From NCBI RefSeq assembly GCF_921293095.1, contig NC_060257.1, positions 55,650,968 to 55,714,967 of the forward strand: 64,000 bases of DNA, read 5' to 3'. The notes under the pieces are model-generated. The model ran no database searches. It was not told where the DNA came from and saw only the letters and a list, made by a program, of their open reading frames with translations. Made by a program: the position numbers and the translations under genes. This document shows positions 22,989 to 33,400 of the stretch, piece after piece; position 1 is the stretch's first letter, and each line of letters opens with the position of its first letter. This stretch comes from Ischnura elegans. Its lineage: Eukaryota > Arthropoda > Insecta > Odonata > Coenagrionidae.

Positions 22989-24230
22989 TCATTAATTTTC
23001 ACGAGGTACCAATGGAATGTGAGTTTACGAACGTGGATAGCAGTTATTAATGATAATCAGACACCATCTCTAGCCTGATTATCGACATTCGGAAATAAAT
23101 TGTTCGCAACCCGGAATTTGCATAAAAATGACTAAATGTGATGACTTAAGACCTGGTACTTTGACTTTCACCATTATATACGCTGTATCCTGATGGAACG
23201 TGGCAGATACTATTCCGTGTATGATAATTTTTAAGCTGGTGGAAGATTACTCAAATGTTAATGGTGGCGGATACTTAGTTTTAAACAAAACAGGTGGCTT
23301 CAAATCAGAAGTGGAGTACAATTACTTTCCGGAATCGAATAAATCTGATCATGGTACTTTTAATAATAAGTACTGAGAAGCGATTACTTTGCACTCGCGA
23401 TTCTGAGCTGTATCTTCTTCCGCTGATCATTCCTTATATTAGGGATTCTTAGTTGTATTCACAGGCAGTGATGGCTAGGACTTTGTACTCGGTACTTAAA
23501 ATTTTAAGTATCTAGGTACATATTTAAATGCGAGTACTTAACCATATGTAGTGATTGCAAATGCATGGATACGTCTATAGTTTATAATTATTTGAGATTG
23601 ATTAATAATTCACCTTTTTCGACCCATAAATTATTTATTTCTGCACTAAAAATTCTCTATGCGTCGGCTCTTCAAAAATAACAGTGTCCTTATGAGGCTT
23701 GCGATTTGGAATATTTATCCTCGGACTAGTAGGTTTCATTCAAAATTTTGGCGTTATCAGCAAGATACTCATCTCGTCTACTTTTGAAGCGAAAATATTA
23801 ATGCAATTTAATCTCCAGTGAATTACATATTTACTGCACCTAAAATACCAAGAGGAAAAACGAGCTGCGAGAGTGCCCTTCAAAACAGTTGACAAGAATC
23901 ACGAGCCCAGGCAACAGGCTCGGAAATCAACAACAAAATATGAAGATACAGGAAAACACTGGATCGTTGGCTACGTTCTGTCCATTACCTTGGAGCGCAA
24001 ATACCAAAATCACTGCGGTGGGACTGTCCTTCTGTGAGCTGGGCTATAAGGCAAGAGCGAGGGGGAGAAAGAGAGGCAAACGAGGTGGATATGTCGCGGA
24101 AGGCATGCCTTGGGGTTGGCGAGTGGTCGGAATGCAGTGAAAGTGAAACGAGAGTGCGCACAGGAGAAGGGGGGCATGGAATTGGAGCACCTGAGGGGGA
24201 CTAATGGTGATGAGACTATGGACTAATGGC
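22989..24230. other. no recognised gene; purine-rich GC patch at 23.9-24.2 kb
   Basis: An AT-rich region includes a short hairpin near 23050 (GATAATCAG / CTGATTATC). From about 23460 to 23600 a tract with repeated GTACTTA-type words may be an unclassified repeat. From 23880 to 24200 the DNA is GC-rich and G/A-rich on the plus strand, with GAGA words. An 83-codon frame there has no motif. Confidence 0.35.
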
Positions 24231-24475
24231 TCGATTAATCGTAACTATAATCGTAGATATCGATTAATCGTAACAATTGTTTAATCATAACTGTCGATTA
24301 ATCGTAACTATTGATTCATCGTAAATATCGATTTATGGTAAATATCGATTAATGGTAACTATAGATTGATCGTAACTATAGATTGATCGTAACTATCGAG
24401 TAATCGTAACTATCGAGTTATCGTAACTATCGATTAATTCCAACTATCGGTAAATCTTATCTATCGATTCATCGA
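24231..24475. repeat. 17-bp minisatellite rich in TATCGAT motifs
   Basis: A degenerate 17-base unit, roughly CGATTAATCGTAACTAT, is repeated about 14 times. Variation is mostly substitution, so the 17-base phase is largely kept; two adjacent units (ATAGATTGATCGTAACT) are identical. The array carries at least eight TATCG words, the reverse of the CGATA core bound by insect BEAF-32/DREF-type proteins. Binding is inference only. Confidence 0.9.
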
Positions 24476-25466
24476 AACACCGAAAAATACATTGCAAGAA
24501 AAGATCATCAAGTTGTGTTTGTCGACGACATGACCGACGCGTCGAATATCAGCAACATCGAAGGCCTCTATGGTATCGTAGCGAAGGCCATTATGGTATG
24601 CTGGCAGTGACGAACCTCTTTATTTTCGATTTTTCGAGACATCGAAGCAATCGATTGTGCCGGCCATCGTCGAATCAATGGTGTCGCGCCTATCAATTAG
24701 ATCATCATCCACGGATTGATTTCTCATCGACAATTCGCGACAGATCCGGGTTAATACAAGGAAACTTCGACTTATTTACTTTTCAAGGTTCGATTCAACG
24801 AATTTATAAACGGTAAATTGAGGCTTTATGATGGTGGTATGCTGTAATAATGGTACTATACTACGGCGAATTATGATATGGATGGTGCTGGTATTTGTAT
24901 TTTCCTAATACGAAGCTTCAATCTTATTATCAATTATGGTTATGTCGCGTTGAGTCGCTATATTAATAAAAAATTTTATCTGAATCCGTCGTGTAACTTG
25001 GTCTCAATGGAAATTACGTATACCAATTTGCTTGCTCGATGACGTACCCAGTGTGTCAAATGCTCGTCCTCTGAGAGTCATTATTAAGGACATTAGTTTC
25101 TTTGCAAGAACGAATTTTAAAAATAGCCGCCATCAGTCATCTTTCTCCCGCAGAGAGAGAAATGGTTTAGGAGGGGACCGGAGAATTAGCGTCGCACCCA
25201 TTCGACGGGGAAAACTGCTTTCGGGTCTCAAGTAACACTCTCTTCTCACTTTCTTTTCGGTCTCGTAATCATTGCACAATCAAGTGGAAGAGCGAGTGCT
25301 AAGTGTGGCTTGTAACTGATTTAGCTTGACCATCGTCGACTCACTCGGTTTTAATGGGCGTTTCGAAATCTGAGTCCTCCGATGTGAGTGGAATGTTTAT
25401 CATTAACAATACATAATTATTTGTACTTCATCGAGGCTTTCGCGGTTCATGGTTGATGAAAGAAAG
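24476..25466. other. no recognised gene; TCGA-rich then AT-rich DNA
   Basis: Immediately after the minisatellite, 24520-24800 remains rich in TCGA and ATCGA words, perhaps a more decayed extension of the array or unrelated unique DNA. From 24800 to 25460 nothing was recognised. Confidence 0.35.
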
Positions 25467-25608
25467 TTTTTCGGGTCTTACTGCGTAGTACAGGTATAAT
25501 ATATATTTCAACCCACTCCGGAAGCAGCCCAATCATGTTTGAAGAAGCGACCAACACGGGTCGCGATACGTAGGGAGATAGCCTGCACTACGCGGTAAGA
25601 CCCGAAAA
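25467..25608. mobile_element. small inverted-repeat element, about 142 bp
   Basis: TTTTCGGGTCTTACTGCGTAG at the left is matched by an inverted copy at the right (ACTACGCGGTAAGACCCGAAAA), with one mismatch. The inner ~96 bases are unique. A related half-site, TTTCGGGCATTCTTCCGCGTAGT, occurs at 27950, suggesting a dispersed family. It could be a MITE or a hairpin-ended non-autonomous element. Confidence 0.65.
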
Positions 25609-25800
25609 CATTATTATTATGCTTAGCGTGATTTTTTTTCAGAGGAGCACCCTATAGATGGTTATCTCGACTGTGCCTCTTATTTTATACACGAAGCTCC
25701 GCCCAAGCAGTGAAGTTGTAACGTTTGCTCAGGTTTATTGTCATCTAACGTTAAATTATGTCGCAGTGAATATTTTAAGTCATATTATGTCTCCTAAAGA

Positions 25801-26084
25801 CAGGAGCGGATTCAGTATCAAATTTGGGGGAAGAGGGGGGGTGATGATGTTTTCGGGGGCGTTTTCACTGTGCTGTACTACGCTCAACGATAAATACAAC
25901 TCACACTTCTCTCGCGTGTGGGACTCATGGCCGTGCATTATCACATACACGCTCTTTACCACTTTACAAGGATAAAAAACTATTAAATAATTAATAATAA
26001 ACTAATAAATATTTTTTTTAAATTGATAATATTTGGGAAGATCATTACCCCAGCGAACTCCCAACCTAAATCCGCCCCCGCCTG
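25801..26084. mobile_element. probable hAT-like MITE family M4, copy 1
   Basis: It begins CAGGAGCGGATTCAG, has G-rich sequence just inside, and ends CTAAATCCGCCCCCGCCTG. The ends are inverted versions of each other with small gaps, and match the ends of the M4 copy at 46281-46529. The flanking octamers do not match, so the duplication has decayed or the boundaries are off. Confidence 0.65.
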
Positions 26085-26829
26085 AAAATAATACAAAATG
26101 TATTGAATCCGATCATGTTATTAAATTATTTGCTGAAAATCACCAGTAACTTTTATGCTTTAATTACACAGTCTCTTGTTTATTCGAAACTCATGTAATG
26201 TGCTGGTGCACTAATTTTTAATTATTTTCGATTATGATGTAGTTTAAAAAATAAAATATACTCGTATTTTTTCGCTTTTCGATATATCGCCTTCTTCTCG
26301 AGTTATGCGCGACGAAAAATCGACAATTTTATGCATCCTTCAATATCTGCACTTTTTAACTTCGGCTTAACTCATCCGCAAAGTACCCCAATATTTATTA
26401 GCCTTGGTGTACACTTTTACCAAGGGAATACCTTAAATATGTTGATATCGACAGAGTTCGTTATATTATTCAGGAAAATTGTTCCACTTGATGATCGTAA
26501 TATTCGTGAATCCAGCAACTACCACCTCCTCTAGATTCCCGAGTCGCTTCTTCGAGTTGGCTGAATCCAGGTCTTCTTTCCTCTCGGGGCTCGTTGACTG
26601 GCTTACGGATTGCATGCTGTTTTCGCCTCGTGTCGACGTGTTTATCCGTTCGAGCGACTCAACAAGCCGAGGCGACGCGTCGACGCTGCTCTCGTTTCAC
26701 GGACTTCTTCTCACTGAAATAGGCGAGGAATTTCAGAGGCGGTATGAGCGCGGAGGGCGTGGTGATCTCGGACACAATCAAGGCCTGGCATATAACAATC
26801 TCCGCGAATCTGCGATATTCAGACGGTAG
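26085..26829. other. no recognised gene; GC-rich patch at 26.5-26.8 kb
   Basis: The first 400 bases are AT-rich. From about 26520 to 26830 the DNA is GC-rich with an open plus-strand frame of 116 codons (26479-26829). The product has no recognisable domain, and the composition alone does not establish a gene. Confidence 0.35.
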
Positions 26830-26849
26830 GCCTAATGGTTGCTGAATGA

Positions 26850-27275
26850 ATGAAATTTAATAACTGTCCTGGGGCTATACCCCTTAAGAACAAAATAATA
26901 CATTTTTTGAGCAGCATAATCACAATCAATGATTTGGAAACTAACATGGCGAAAAAATTAAATATAAATGAACACAACATTGACAATTAAAAAGCTGAGT
27001 GCAAAGTATTCAGGAAATCATTTAACAAAAATGCATCTGCATAATTTTGCAAAAGTTAACAATAGGAGAACTGCACTAAAATACTATTATTAAATATTCA
27101 AACACAATTACAACAATGTGCTAAATAATAACGCCATTTAGTCGTCAGAAATTAACATATTATAATATTTCATCTTAAAACTAGCAACAGAAGAACATTT
27201 TTTTATGTTTTCGGGCAGGATGTTCCAGAGATGACACGGAGTGACCAAGAAAGAATTTTGGGACTTATGACTTAT
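26850..27275 (-). pseudogene. non-LTR retrotransposon C-terminus and 3' tail (third family)
   Basis: On the minus strand, 27275-27138 reads HKSQNSFLVTPCHLWNILPE, then NIKKCSSVASFKMKYYNMLI, then SDD and a stop. The pattern of aromatic residues, WNxLPE, and a serine-rich SVASFK segment is the usual extreme C-terminus of CR1/Jockey-type reverse transcriptases. Downstream to about 26850 is AT-rich 3' untranslated sequence. An in-frame stop lies just upstream of HKSQ. No RT core is present; the copy is 5'-truncated. Confidence 0.75.
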
Positions 27276-27327
27276 GTTATTCGATTAATTGATGACTTTC
27301 ATGATGCCATTGAACTTCGTAAAATAA

Positions 27328-27420
27328 TCTAAATCTACATATCACCCTGCAAGCAACCTACGGAGGTGCTTGGCAGGGGGATAACCCTCACCAACATGAA
27401 CCAGAGGATTAAAATTTATT
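27328..27420 (-). mobile_element. CR1/L2-like element, 3' end fragment
   Basis: ATCTACATATCACCCTGCAA followed by GCAACCTACGGAGGTGCTTGGCAG is the reverse complement of the 3' end of the element at 50640-53350 (CTGCCAAACACCC, GGTGGCTCGCAGGGTAAT, GTAGAT tail). Only the terminal ~90 bases are convincing. Confidence 0.8.
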
Positions 27421-27738
27421 TCCACTAACATGCACCACGCGTCTCGTGCGCTACATACGACACATAATTTAATACATCCTATTAATGAAGGAAATCTTCT
27501 CTTGAAGCTAGATAATGTAAAACATACCGTGATGATTATTATAACATGATGTGATGCGAGATTCACTTTGATTTGAGGCGGGTTGATGCCTGTCTCAGTG
27601 CGTGGAGGGCGAATGGGACATCTCCTATAAGAGAATGAGTTGCTTACGGTATAGTGGTTCTTTATATTATATGATGCTTTCTGCTCTTTGTATGTTTCTC
27701 CTGATTACTGTTGGAGACATCGCAATGACTATACCCCG

Positions 27739-27925
27739 CCAGCCTCGGTGGCGGCAGGGTTGCCAAGTTAGAGGTCGCGGGTTCGACTGCCATCTGGGTA
27801 GGTTATCCTTACCCAGATGATGATGTTCGAGTAAATTTAATTATTAAGTTGTCAAAAAAAACGATGGAAATAGCCAATATTGGCCGTCCAATAAGCCCAA
27901 AGGCTGTTTGCGGTGGTATGGGAAT
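27739..27925 (+). repeat. SINE-A copy (tRNA-derived)
   Basis: The head contains GCCTCGGTGGCGGCAGGGTT (A-box region) and GAGGTCGCGGGTTCGACTGC (B-box region), followed by a hairpin around CATCTGGGTAGG / TTACCCAGATG and an AT-rich tail ending near CCAAAGGC. Two inverted copies with the same head occur at 42097-42237 and 43912-44061. Not an intact tRNA. Confidence 0.8.
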
Positions 27926-27939
27926 AAAAATTAACGAGG

Positions 27940-28020
27940 CGTAAAACGGCTTTCGGGCATTCTTCCGCGTAGTCTTGTTTAACGGCTACGATGGTTTCTC
28001 CAGCCATCCTGCTGGCGTCT
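27940..28020. repeat. dispersed repeat fragment with CGCGTAG motif
   Basis: GGCTTTCGGGCATTCTTCCG then CGTAGT resembles the terminal repeat of the small element at 25467-25608. It continues into GGTTTCTCCAGCCATCCTGC, which I could not find elsewhere in the window. It directly follows the SINE-A copy. Confidence 0.4.
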
Positions 28021-29390
28021 TCAGATCAGAAGTGTCGATGAGTTGAAATTGGCCCTCTTATTAAGGAGCTTTGGGGGTTGTAGGTCGTAGATTGCCCCTA
28101 CGACACGTGTCAGGAATGTGTCGATTGCAATAGGGTAGTTTCCTTCATCAAAGAAAACGAAAGGCATTGATTGCGATTCGTTACCCACCATTAGTGTATT
28201 CATAATACACAAATTATTTGGTTTTTGAAATACCGGTTTAGACGAATGGCAAGGGTCAAATTTTATCCTCATTTGAAAAAGGCCAGATTGGCGCCCATGC
28301 GATTCCACTCCACGTGACGTCACAGGAACCTAGTTTCTACACGAGAGGATAGGAGTTATACATCGTCTGAGGTTACCAATGCATGCATGAGGCACAGAGC
28401 TCAGGGAAACATGTCTTAATAATCACCTATTAAAACTGGCTAAGGTCGGAAAGTTTTCTTCGTTTGATAAGGTATTAATAAACCTTTTTTAAGCCAATCG
28501 CTACCAGCCAGCAAGGTACTCAGCTACCCGCTAGCATCCTGCGTCCTATCAGCGCTCAGAGCCTCGATCAAGGTCACCTCACAAGGCGGGAGGGGGAACC
28601 AGAAATGCGTCGCACGGACTTTTTCCCAGCATTCCTACTTACGCGTCGCGTTTTCGCGCGCTTGAAATTTTTCACTTTTGATTTAATCGCGAAAAATAGA
28701 TATCGTCATTTAAAAATCTAAAAGCGTGAAATACGTACTCCAGGAGTAATAATCTTTCGATTTAGGCAATAAAAAAATAATAGGAAACCACCCTATTTGT
28801 ACCGTAGACTTGTGCTGCACCCTGTACACGCCGCTGCTCAGCCGGTATCCGTAGATGAAACTGTCGATGTTGCGGGTGTTGGACGTTCGAGTCACACTCG
28901 TATTGTTTTATGCCTGGGAGGAGTCAGGTGAGGCATGAACGAAAGGGCGTGACAAGGCTACTTTGCTTTCTCCCACTTCTGAGGAGGCCAAGAGATAGCA
29001 GGGAGAGTTAATATTAGTGAGAGTGTGCGTGTATGCATGTTTGCATACACCTGGTTGCGTATCGAGAGAGGGGAAAGTGAGCTAGCGCGTACGTCTCCTT
29101 GTCTGGAATGGGGCCTTTAAATCTGCGATCGCATGCAAATGCATTCTTCGGGACATTCCGAAAGAAAGAAAATGGCGTTTTCAGAGTGGTGCTCTGGAGT
29201 GGGGAGAACCTTGGACCAAGTTCACATGCGTCCCGCGCCAGGGCGCCAGTGTTGGCCGGAGGGAGGAGTGGCGGTACTACTTCAGTCATTTAGAAACGCA
29301 GTATCAGCAGATTCCTTGCTTGTCGATGTTAATCCGTTCAGGGGGACCGATCGTGAACCGACTTCCATCGTACATGAAGCGTAGTGCGTG
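28021..29390. other. no recognised gene; mixed GC-rich DNA
   Basis: This stretch is richer in GC than average, notably 28490-28660 and 28900-29340, with many short overlapping frames and no domain. At 28311-28322 CACGTGACGTCA overlaps an E-box and a CRE-like palindrome. The last bases before 29392 may already be retrotransposon 3' sequence. Confidence 0.35.
28311..28322. promoter_or_regulatory. overlapping E-box and CRE-like palindromes
   Basis: CACGTGACGTCA contains the E-box CACGTG and the CRE core TGACGTCA, sharing TG. Such a site would suit bHLH and bZIP factors, but a 12-base match in 64 kb can occur by chance and no gene start is identified nearby. Confidence 0.25.
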
Positions 29391-29391
29391 T

Positions 29392-29757
29392 TGGTGATGG
29401 TTCATCCCCTGCCAAACAGGGGCGCAGCTAGGAATTAATTCTGGGGGGGGGGGGGTTTAGTGCAACTAATACCGGGATGTGTGGGGGTATGGAATACCCA
29501 TTAGGATAAGCGGTAGGTGAGAGATTAATAACTTGCGGAATTTTAAGATAGATGGTTCAAAATGGTGAGTTTTTACGGCTTTCTGAGGGATATTTCATAA
29601 ATCCTTGCGCTATTCTATTAGTAATATCAATCCAATTAAGTAAAACGGATTAAACTTAGAATTTCTCTGAGTCTGGGGGGGTTTTATCCCCCCTCTCTGC
29701 GCTCCTGCTGCCAAACACCCCTGTAGGTTGCTTGCAGGGTAATAAAGATATAGATGT
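29392..29757 (+). mobile_element. CR1/L2-like 3' end, split by a MITE
   Basis: GGTGATGGTTCATCCCCTGC (29394-) and, after the MITE, CACCCCTGTAGGTTGCTTGC then AGGGTAAT, with an ATAGATGTA tail, match the 3' end of the element at 50640-53350 (GGTGATTGATCACCCCCTGC, CAAACACCC). The MITE at 29417-29707 inserted into CTGCCAAA. Confidence 0.88.
29417..29707 (+). mobile_element. hAT MITE family M1, copy 3 (nested)
   Basis: Begins CAGGGGCGCAGCTA and ends TCTGCGCTCCTG. A perfect target-site duplication, CTGCCAAA, lies at 29409-29416 and 29708-29715. It sits within the 3' end of a CR1/L2-like retrotransposon, so it is younger than that copy. Confidence 0.95.
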
Positions 29758-29759
29758 AT

Positions 29760-29945
29760 CAGTGGCGTAACTATGGAGGAGATAAGGGGATAGATCCCCC
29801 CCAAAGCCTCAGGCGAATAAAATAAATATTTAAAACTATTGCCTAGTTTTGACATTTTACAACTGCATCAGCTTAAAGTTAAATTTTCAGTGCCAAAACG
29901 ATGTAAAATGTATTTCCAGGCATGCCATTTTTCAAAAAAGTTTTG
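29760..29945. mobile_element. possible partial hAT-like MITE
   Basis: CAGTGGCGTAACTATGGAGG starts immediately after the retrotransposon tail, and an inner TAGATCCCCCCCAAAG block follows. This looks like the outer end of a further hAT MITE, but no matching right end was found, so the boundary at 29945 is arbitrary. Confidence 0.4.
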
Positions 29946-30207
29946 TCCTCTCTCGTCTCTTTAAAACCCCAAACATTTGTATGAATCAGTCTGGGGCTGG
30001 AAGCGGGTTTTATGGTAAAGTGATTAACACCGGCCACGTTCGGCTTACTGTGACACCGGTGCCCCAGTCGAAATTTTTCCTGCCCTCCTTTTTTTACTAC
30101 TTCTCTTACCAGTCATAGTTTATGGCCTTTACTTTTGCTACGATTCCTTCTGAGTCTTCTGCTAATTGTATCATGCTAACTTTTACTCCACGGATATTTA
30201 CTCCTCG

Positions 30208-30499
30208 CAGTGGCGCAGCGAGATGGGGGTTTTGGGGGATAAACCCCCCCCCCCCCCCAGAGCTCAGAAACTTTTAAAAGTTTAATCCATTTTCCTTAAT
30301 TGGATTAGTATTACTTACAAAATAGTGTAAATATTAATAAAATGTCCCTCCGAAAGCCGTAAAACTCACCATTTTGAACCATTTATCTTTAATATTTTTT
30401 CTGAAGGAGTGCCCTCGCACCTCCCGCTTACCCAGACACCCCAGTATTAGTTGTGCCTAAACCCCCCCACCCCAGCCTTAATTCGTAGCTTCGCCCCTG
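30208..30499 (-). mobile_element. hAT MITE family M1, copy 4
   Basis: Begins CAGTGGCGCAGCGA and ends TAGCTTCGCCCCTG, inverted relative to copies 2 and 3. Flanking octamers ACTCCTCG and ACTACTCA agree at six of eight positions. It carries an interior C tract and the conserved AACCATTTATCTT block. Confidence 0.88.
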
Positions 30500-33400
30500 A
30501 CTACTCAGGCCTTCTCTTTGATTTCATTCTTATGCCTTCTATATTATAAAAAGACATTCATTTCGATTGGTATCTTGTGAATATCAGTCAGCGCCCACCA
30601 TCTGTGATTCACTTGGTCGACATGTCGCGACATTTCCAGGTAGAGGGTTCATCTATTATTTTTAAGCATGCCGGTAAGGGTATTCACTTCGCGAATCTTG
30701 GGAGTGAGTTTTATCGCGACCCCATTCGGTTTAGCATCGGCTTCCGCGATTACCACATCACGTCTTTCGTGAACTTCATTCGGACCCGTCTTCGACTAAT
30801 TGTCCCGCGCGGAACAGGTTGTTGGCCGCTACGGCGAGGCGATTAAAATGGTCCCAGCGAAGCGTAACCGTGACGGACTGCTAAGCGGGAAGAATGATAG
30901 GAGAGGATCCGCTTTGGAAGACAAAATTAGGGTCGGAAACGTGCGATAACGAGTTTTGTATTGACTCGCCAATATCAGAGGCCGATTCTCTGGGAGATCC
31001 GCTGAGAAACGAAGAAATGATCATTTTCGTGTAGATGTATACTGAAAGGATTATCATAAAAGAATGTTGCGGTTTCGGTAATTCATAAGACGATGGTGGA
31101 GACTTTTCAGAGGTTTCCGGATCCCTGCTTGAATGCCTTGAGGAGGGCACTTCAAGTGCAACACTCCGTCCGTCGGATGGGACGTTAAGCCGTAGTCTCT
31201 TTGGCGCTTTTCGTTTGGCGAAGGCTAATGTCGACGCTGGGTTTCTTTTTTGTCGAGTGACTAAGGGCGCTCCTATTGAAGTTTTTATATTATATAAAAT
31301 GACTGTTTGAGACGAATAATAAAGAAACACTAATCGTAAGTAGTACTGTTTTCATTTAAATCATGTTCAAATCCGCACCATTCTTGTATGATAAACCTGT
31401 ATAGTACAGTGAATATTCCCATGCAATAGTATTAATCGAAACTCGTACTATAATATTAGGCTGCCCAATCACTATATATCTTTTGGAAATTAGCATTGGA
31501 AGAATTTACCCATTTGATTGAAATAATTCCCCTAGGCCGCACTTTTTAGTGGGCATGGAAAGGGAATGGATATAGAAAAGTATTTAAATGGGAAAGTTAA
31601 AGATGTGATTGAAATACGATGAACAAAAGGTGCTGAAAAGGAGGGGAAAAAATTTGTGGTGTTCAACCATTATTAAGTGGGCTGCAAAGGCGGCTGTAAT
31701 CTATGCGTGGAAAAAATAGATTGTCATGTACTGGAATATAAACGTAAATTTGACTAATAAACTGTAAAATGTGAGTTGAAGCGTAATATTCGGGTTAAAA
31801 AAGAAAAGGGAGTGATTTAATTCTCCGATTTTTGAGTTATTGGTTGATGACCGGTTTGTTTGAAGTCATAACACAGTCAGTTGTTGTACATAATGGGGCA
31901 ACTGTCGGCTCAAATAGCCTCCAACTATGTAAACTTTGGGTTATATTCGTGAATAGTTTGATCCCTGATACACTTTTCCATAAAGGCAGTCGGTGCCGAC
32001 AATATCCCGAACCAATGGTATTACTTAGTTTATATTTTCAACTAAGGAATCCATTTATATTCCTTTAAGGAGCGGAGAGTGAGGATATTAATTCGGAAAA
32101 GATTAATTATCATTGCATTGCGCAAATGCAGTAGCAATGTAAGAAAATCATTCTCGTTTAAAAGAAAAAAATCGCCGTTGTCAAAATATTCATAAAAAAA
32201 CTGGAATTCCAACACCCGAGTAGCTATTTAAATAGTATACATTAGTATTTATAAAATAATTACTAGATTTATGTTAAGCATGACTTCGTTGAATAGTTTT
32301 TTAATCAAAAACTTCTGCTATCGAAATTAATGCATCGCGAAAGTAGTACTGGTCTGTCTAGGCGATTCGATTCAAAGATCAGTATTTCATAGAAAGCTAA
32401 ATATTTGGCGTTTTCTGGAGCAATAACGAATTTTAGCTAATGATTAATTGGCATATTTTTGGTTTCACAAAGTATGATCGACAAGAATATAACTCATTCT
32501 AGGCTAAGCTAATGGGGTGCAAATTTATTGTTGCGTTCGTAAATTTCATTAATATAGCTGGGGTATAATCTCTTATTATCTCTGCCTTATCTATAAAAAA
32601 TAAATCTTTGGATAAATTTTCATCGCCCAGTAAAAAATAATCAAGATACCGAGCCAGTAGAAAAAATAGGTAGGTATACAGCGCTTTCACATTCTATTTT
32701 TTCAGCGGGCCTATTAATTCAAAGACGAGTCCAGATGTATTCCTGAGGAGTAGTGTAAAGGTGACGTTGGTAGTTCTGTGGGCTTTCTCCTTCGCTTCTG
32801 ATCTCGTTTCTTTATCAAGAGTGCGGCCAGAACTACTTCGCTCCTGTGGTCTGTCGACTCCTGTGTGATTCGACCGTGGCTTGAAATAACTTGCCAAGAG
32901 AAGTGATGATAATAAATAATAAATTCATTTATTGCTCTAGGAGCGAACTCCCTTGGAACATAGTTTCAATTTACAATGGTGTTTAAGAAAATTAATTAGG
33001 AAATAAGCCAATCAGACCATCAGGAAAGAAATAAGGGTAAATCTTATGGGAAATGCTAACAATAGCCATAAATATAACAAGGTTATCATTAAAAAATCTG
33101 AAGAAAAAAAACTGATTTGCTTGTTCTAACATAAAAATGAGCATTAAAGATATTTATATACAAACCAATCAATTAACTCAGTCATTAAAGACATAGCAAA
33201 ACTCAGTAACTCAGTCACAGTCAGTAATTCAGTAACAAAACTCAATAACAACGTAATTAAAGTAACGTTGTCAATCAACAACGCAAAAAAAGAGCTAATT
33301 GTATCTTCTAACACAGAAATGAACATTTATCGTATCAATTAAAAGATAAATTAATAACATGATCAGAATACAGGGGTCACTGGAAAGTGATCCACTGTTT

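Noticed and set aside
27739..27815. Functional tRNA gene
   Set aside because: The head shares sequence and tail with two other SINE copies and does not close into an acceptor stem.
30881..31330. 149-codon minus-strand open frame
   Set aside because: No recognisable motif, serine/arginine-rich low complexity, and no splice or promoter context that I could defend.
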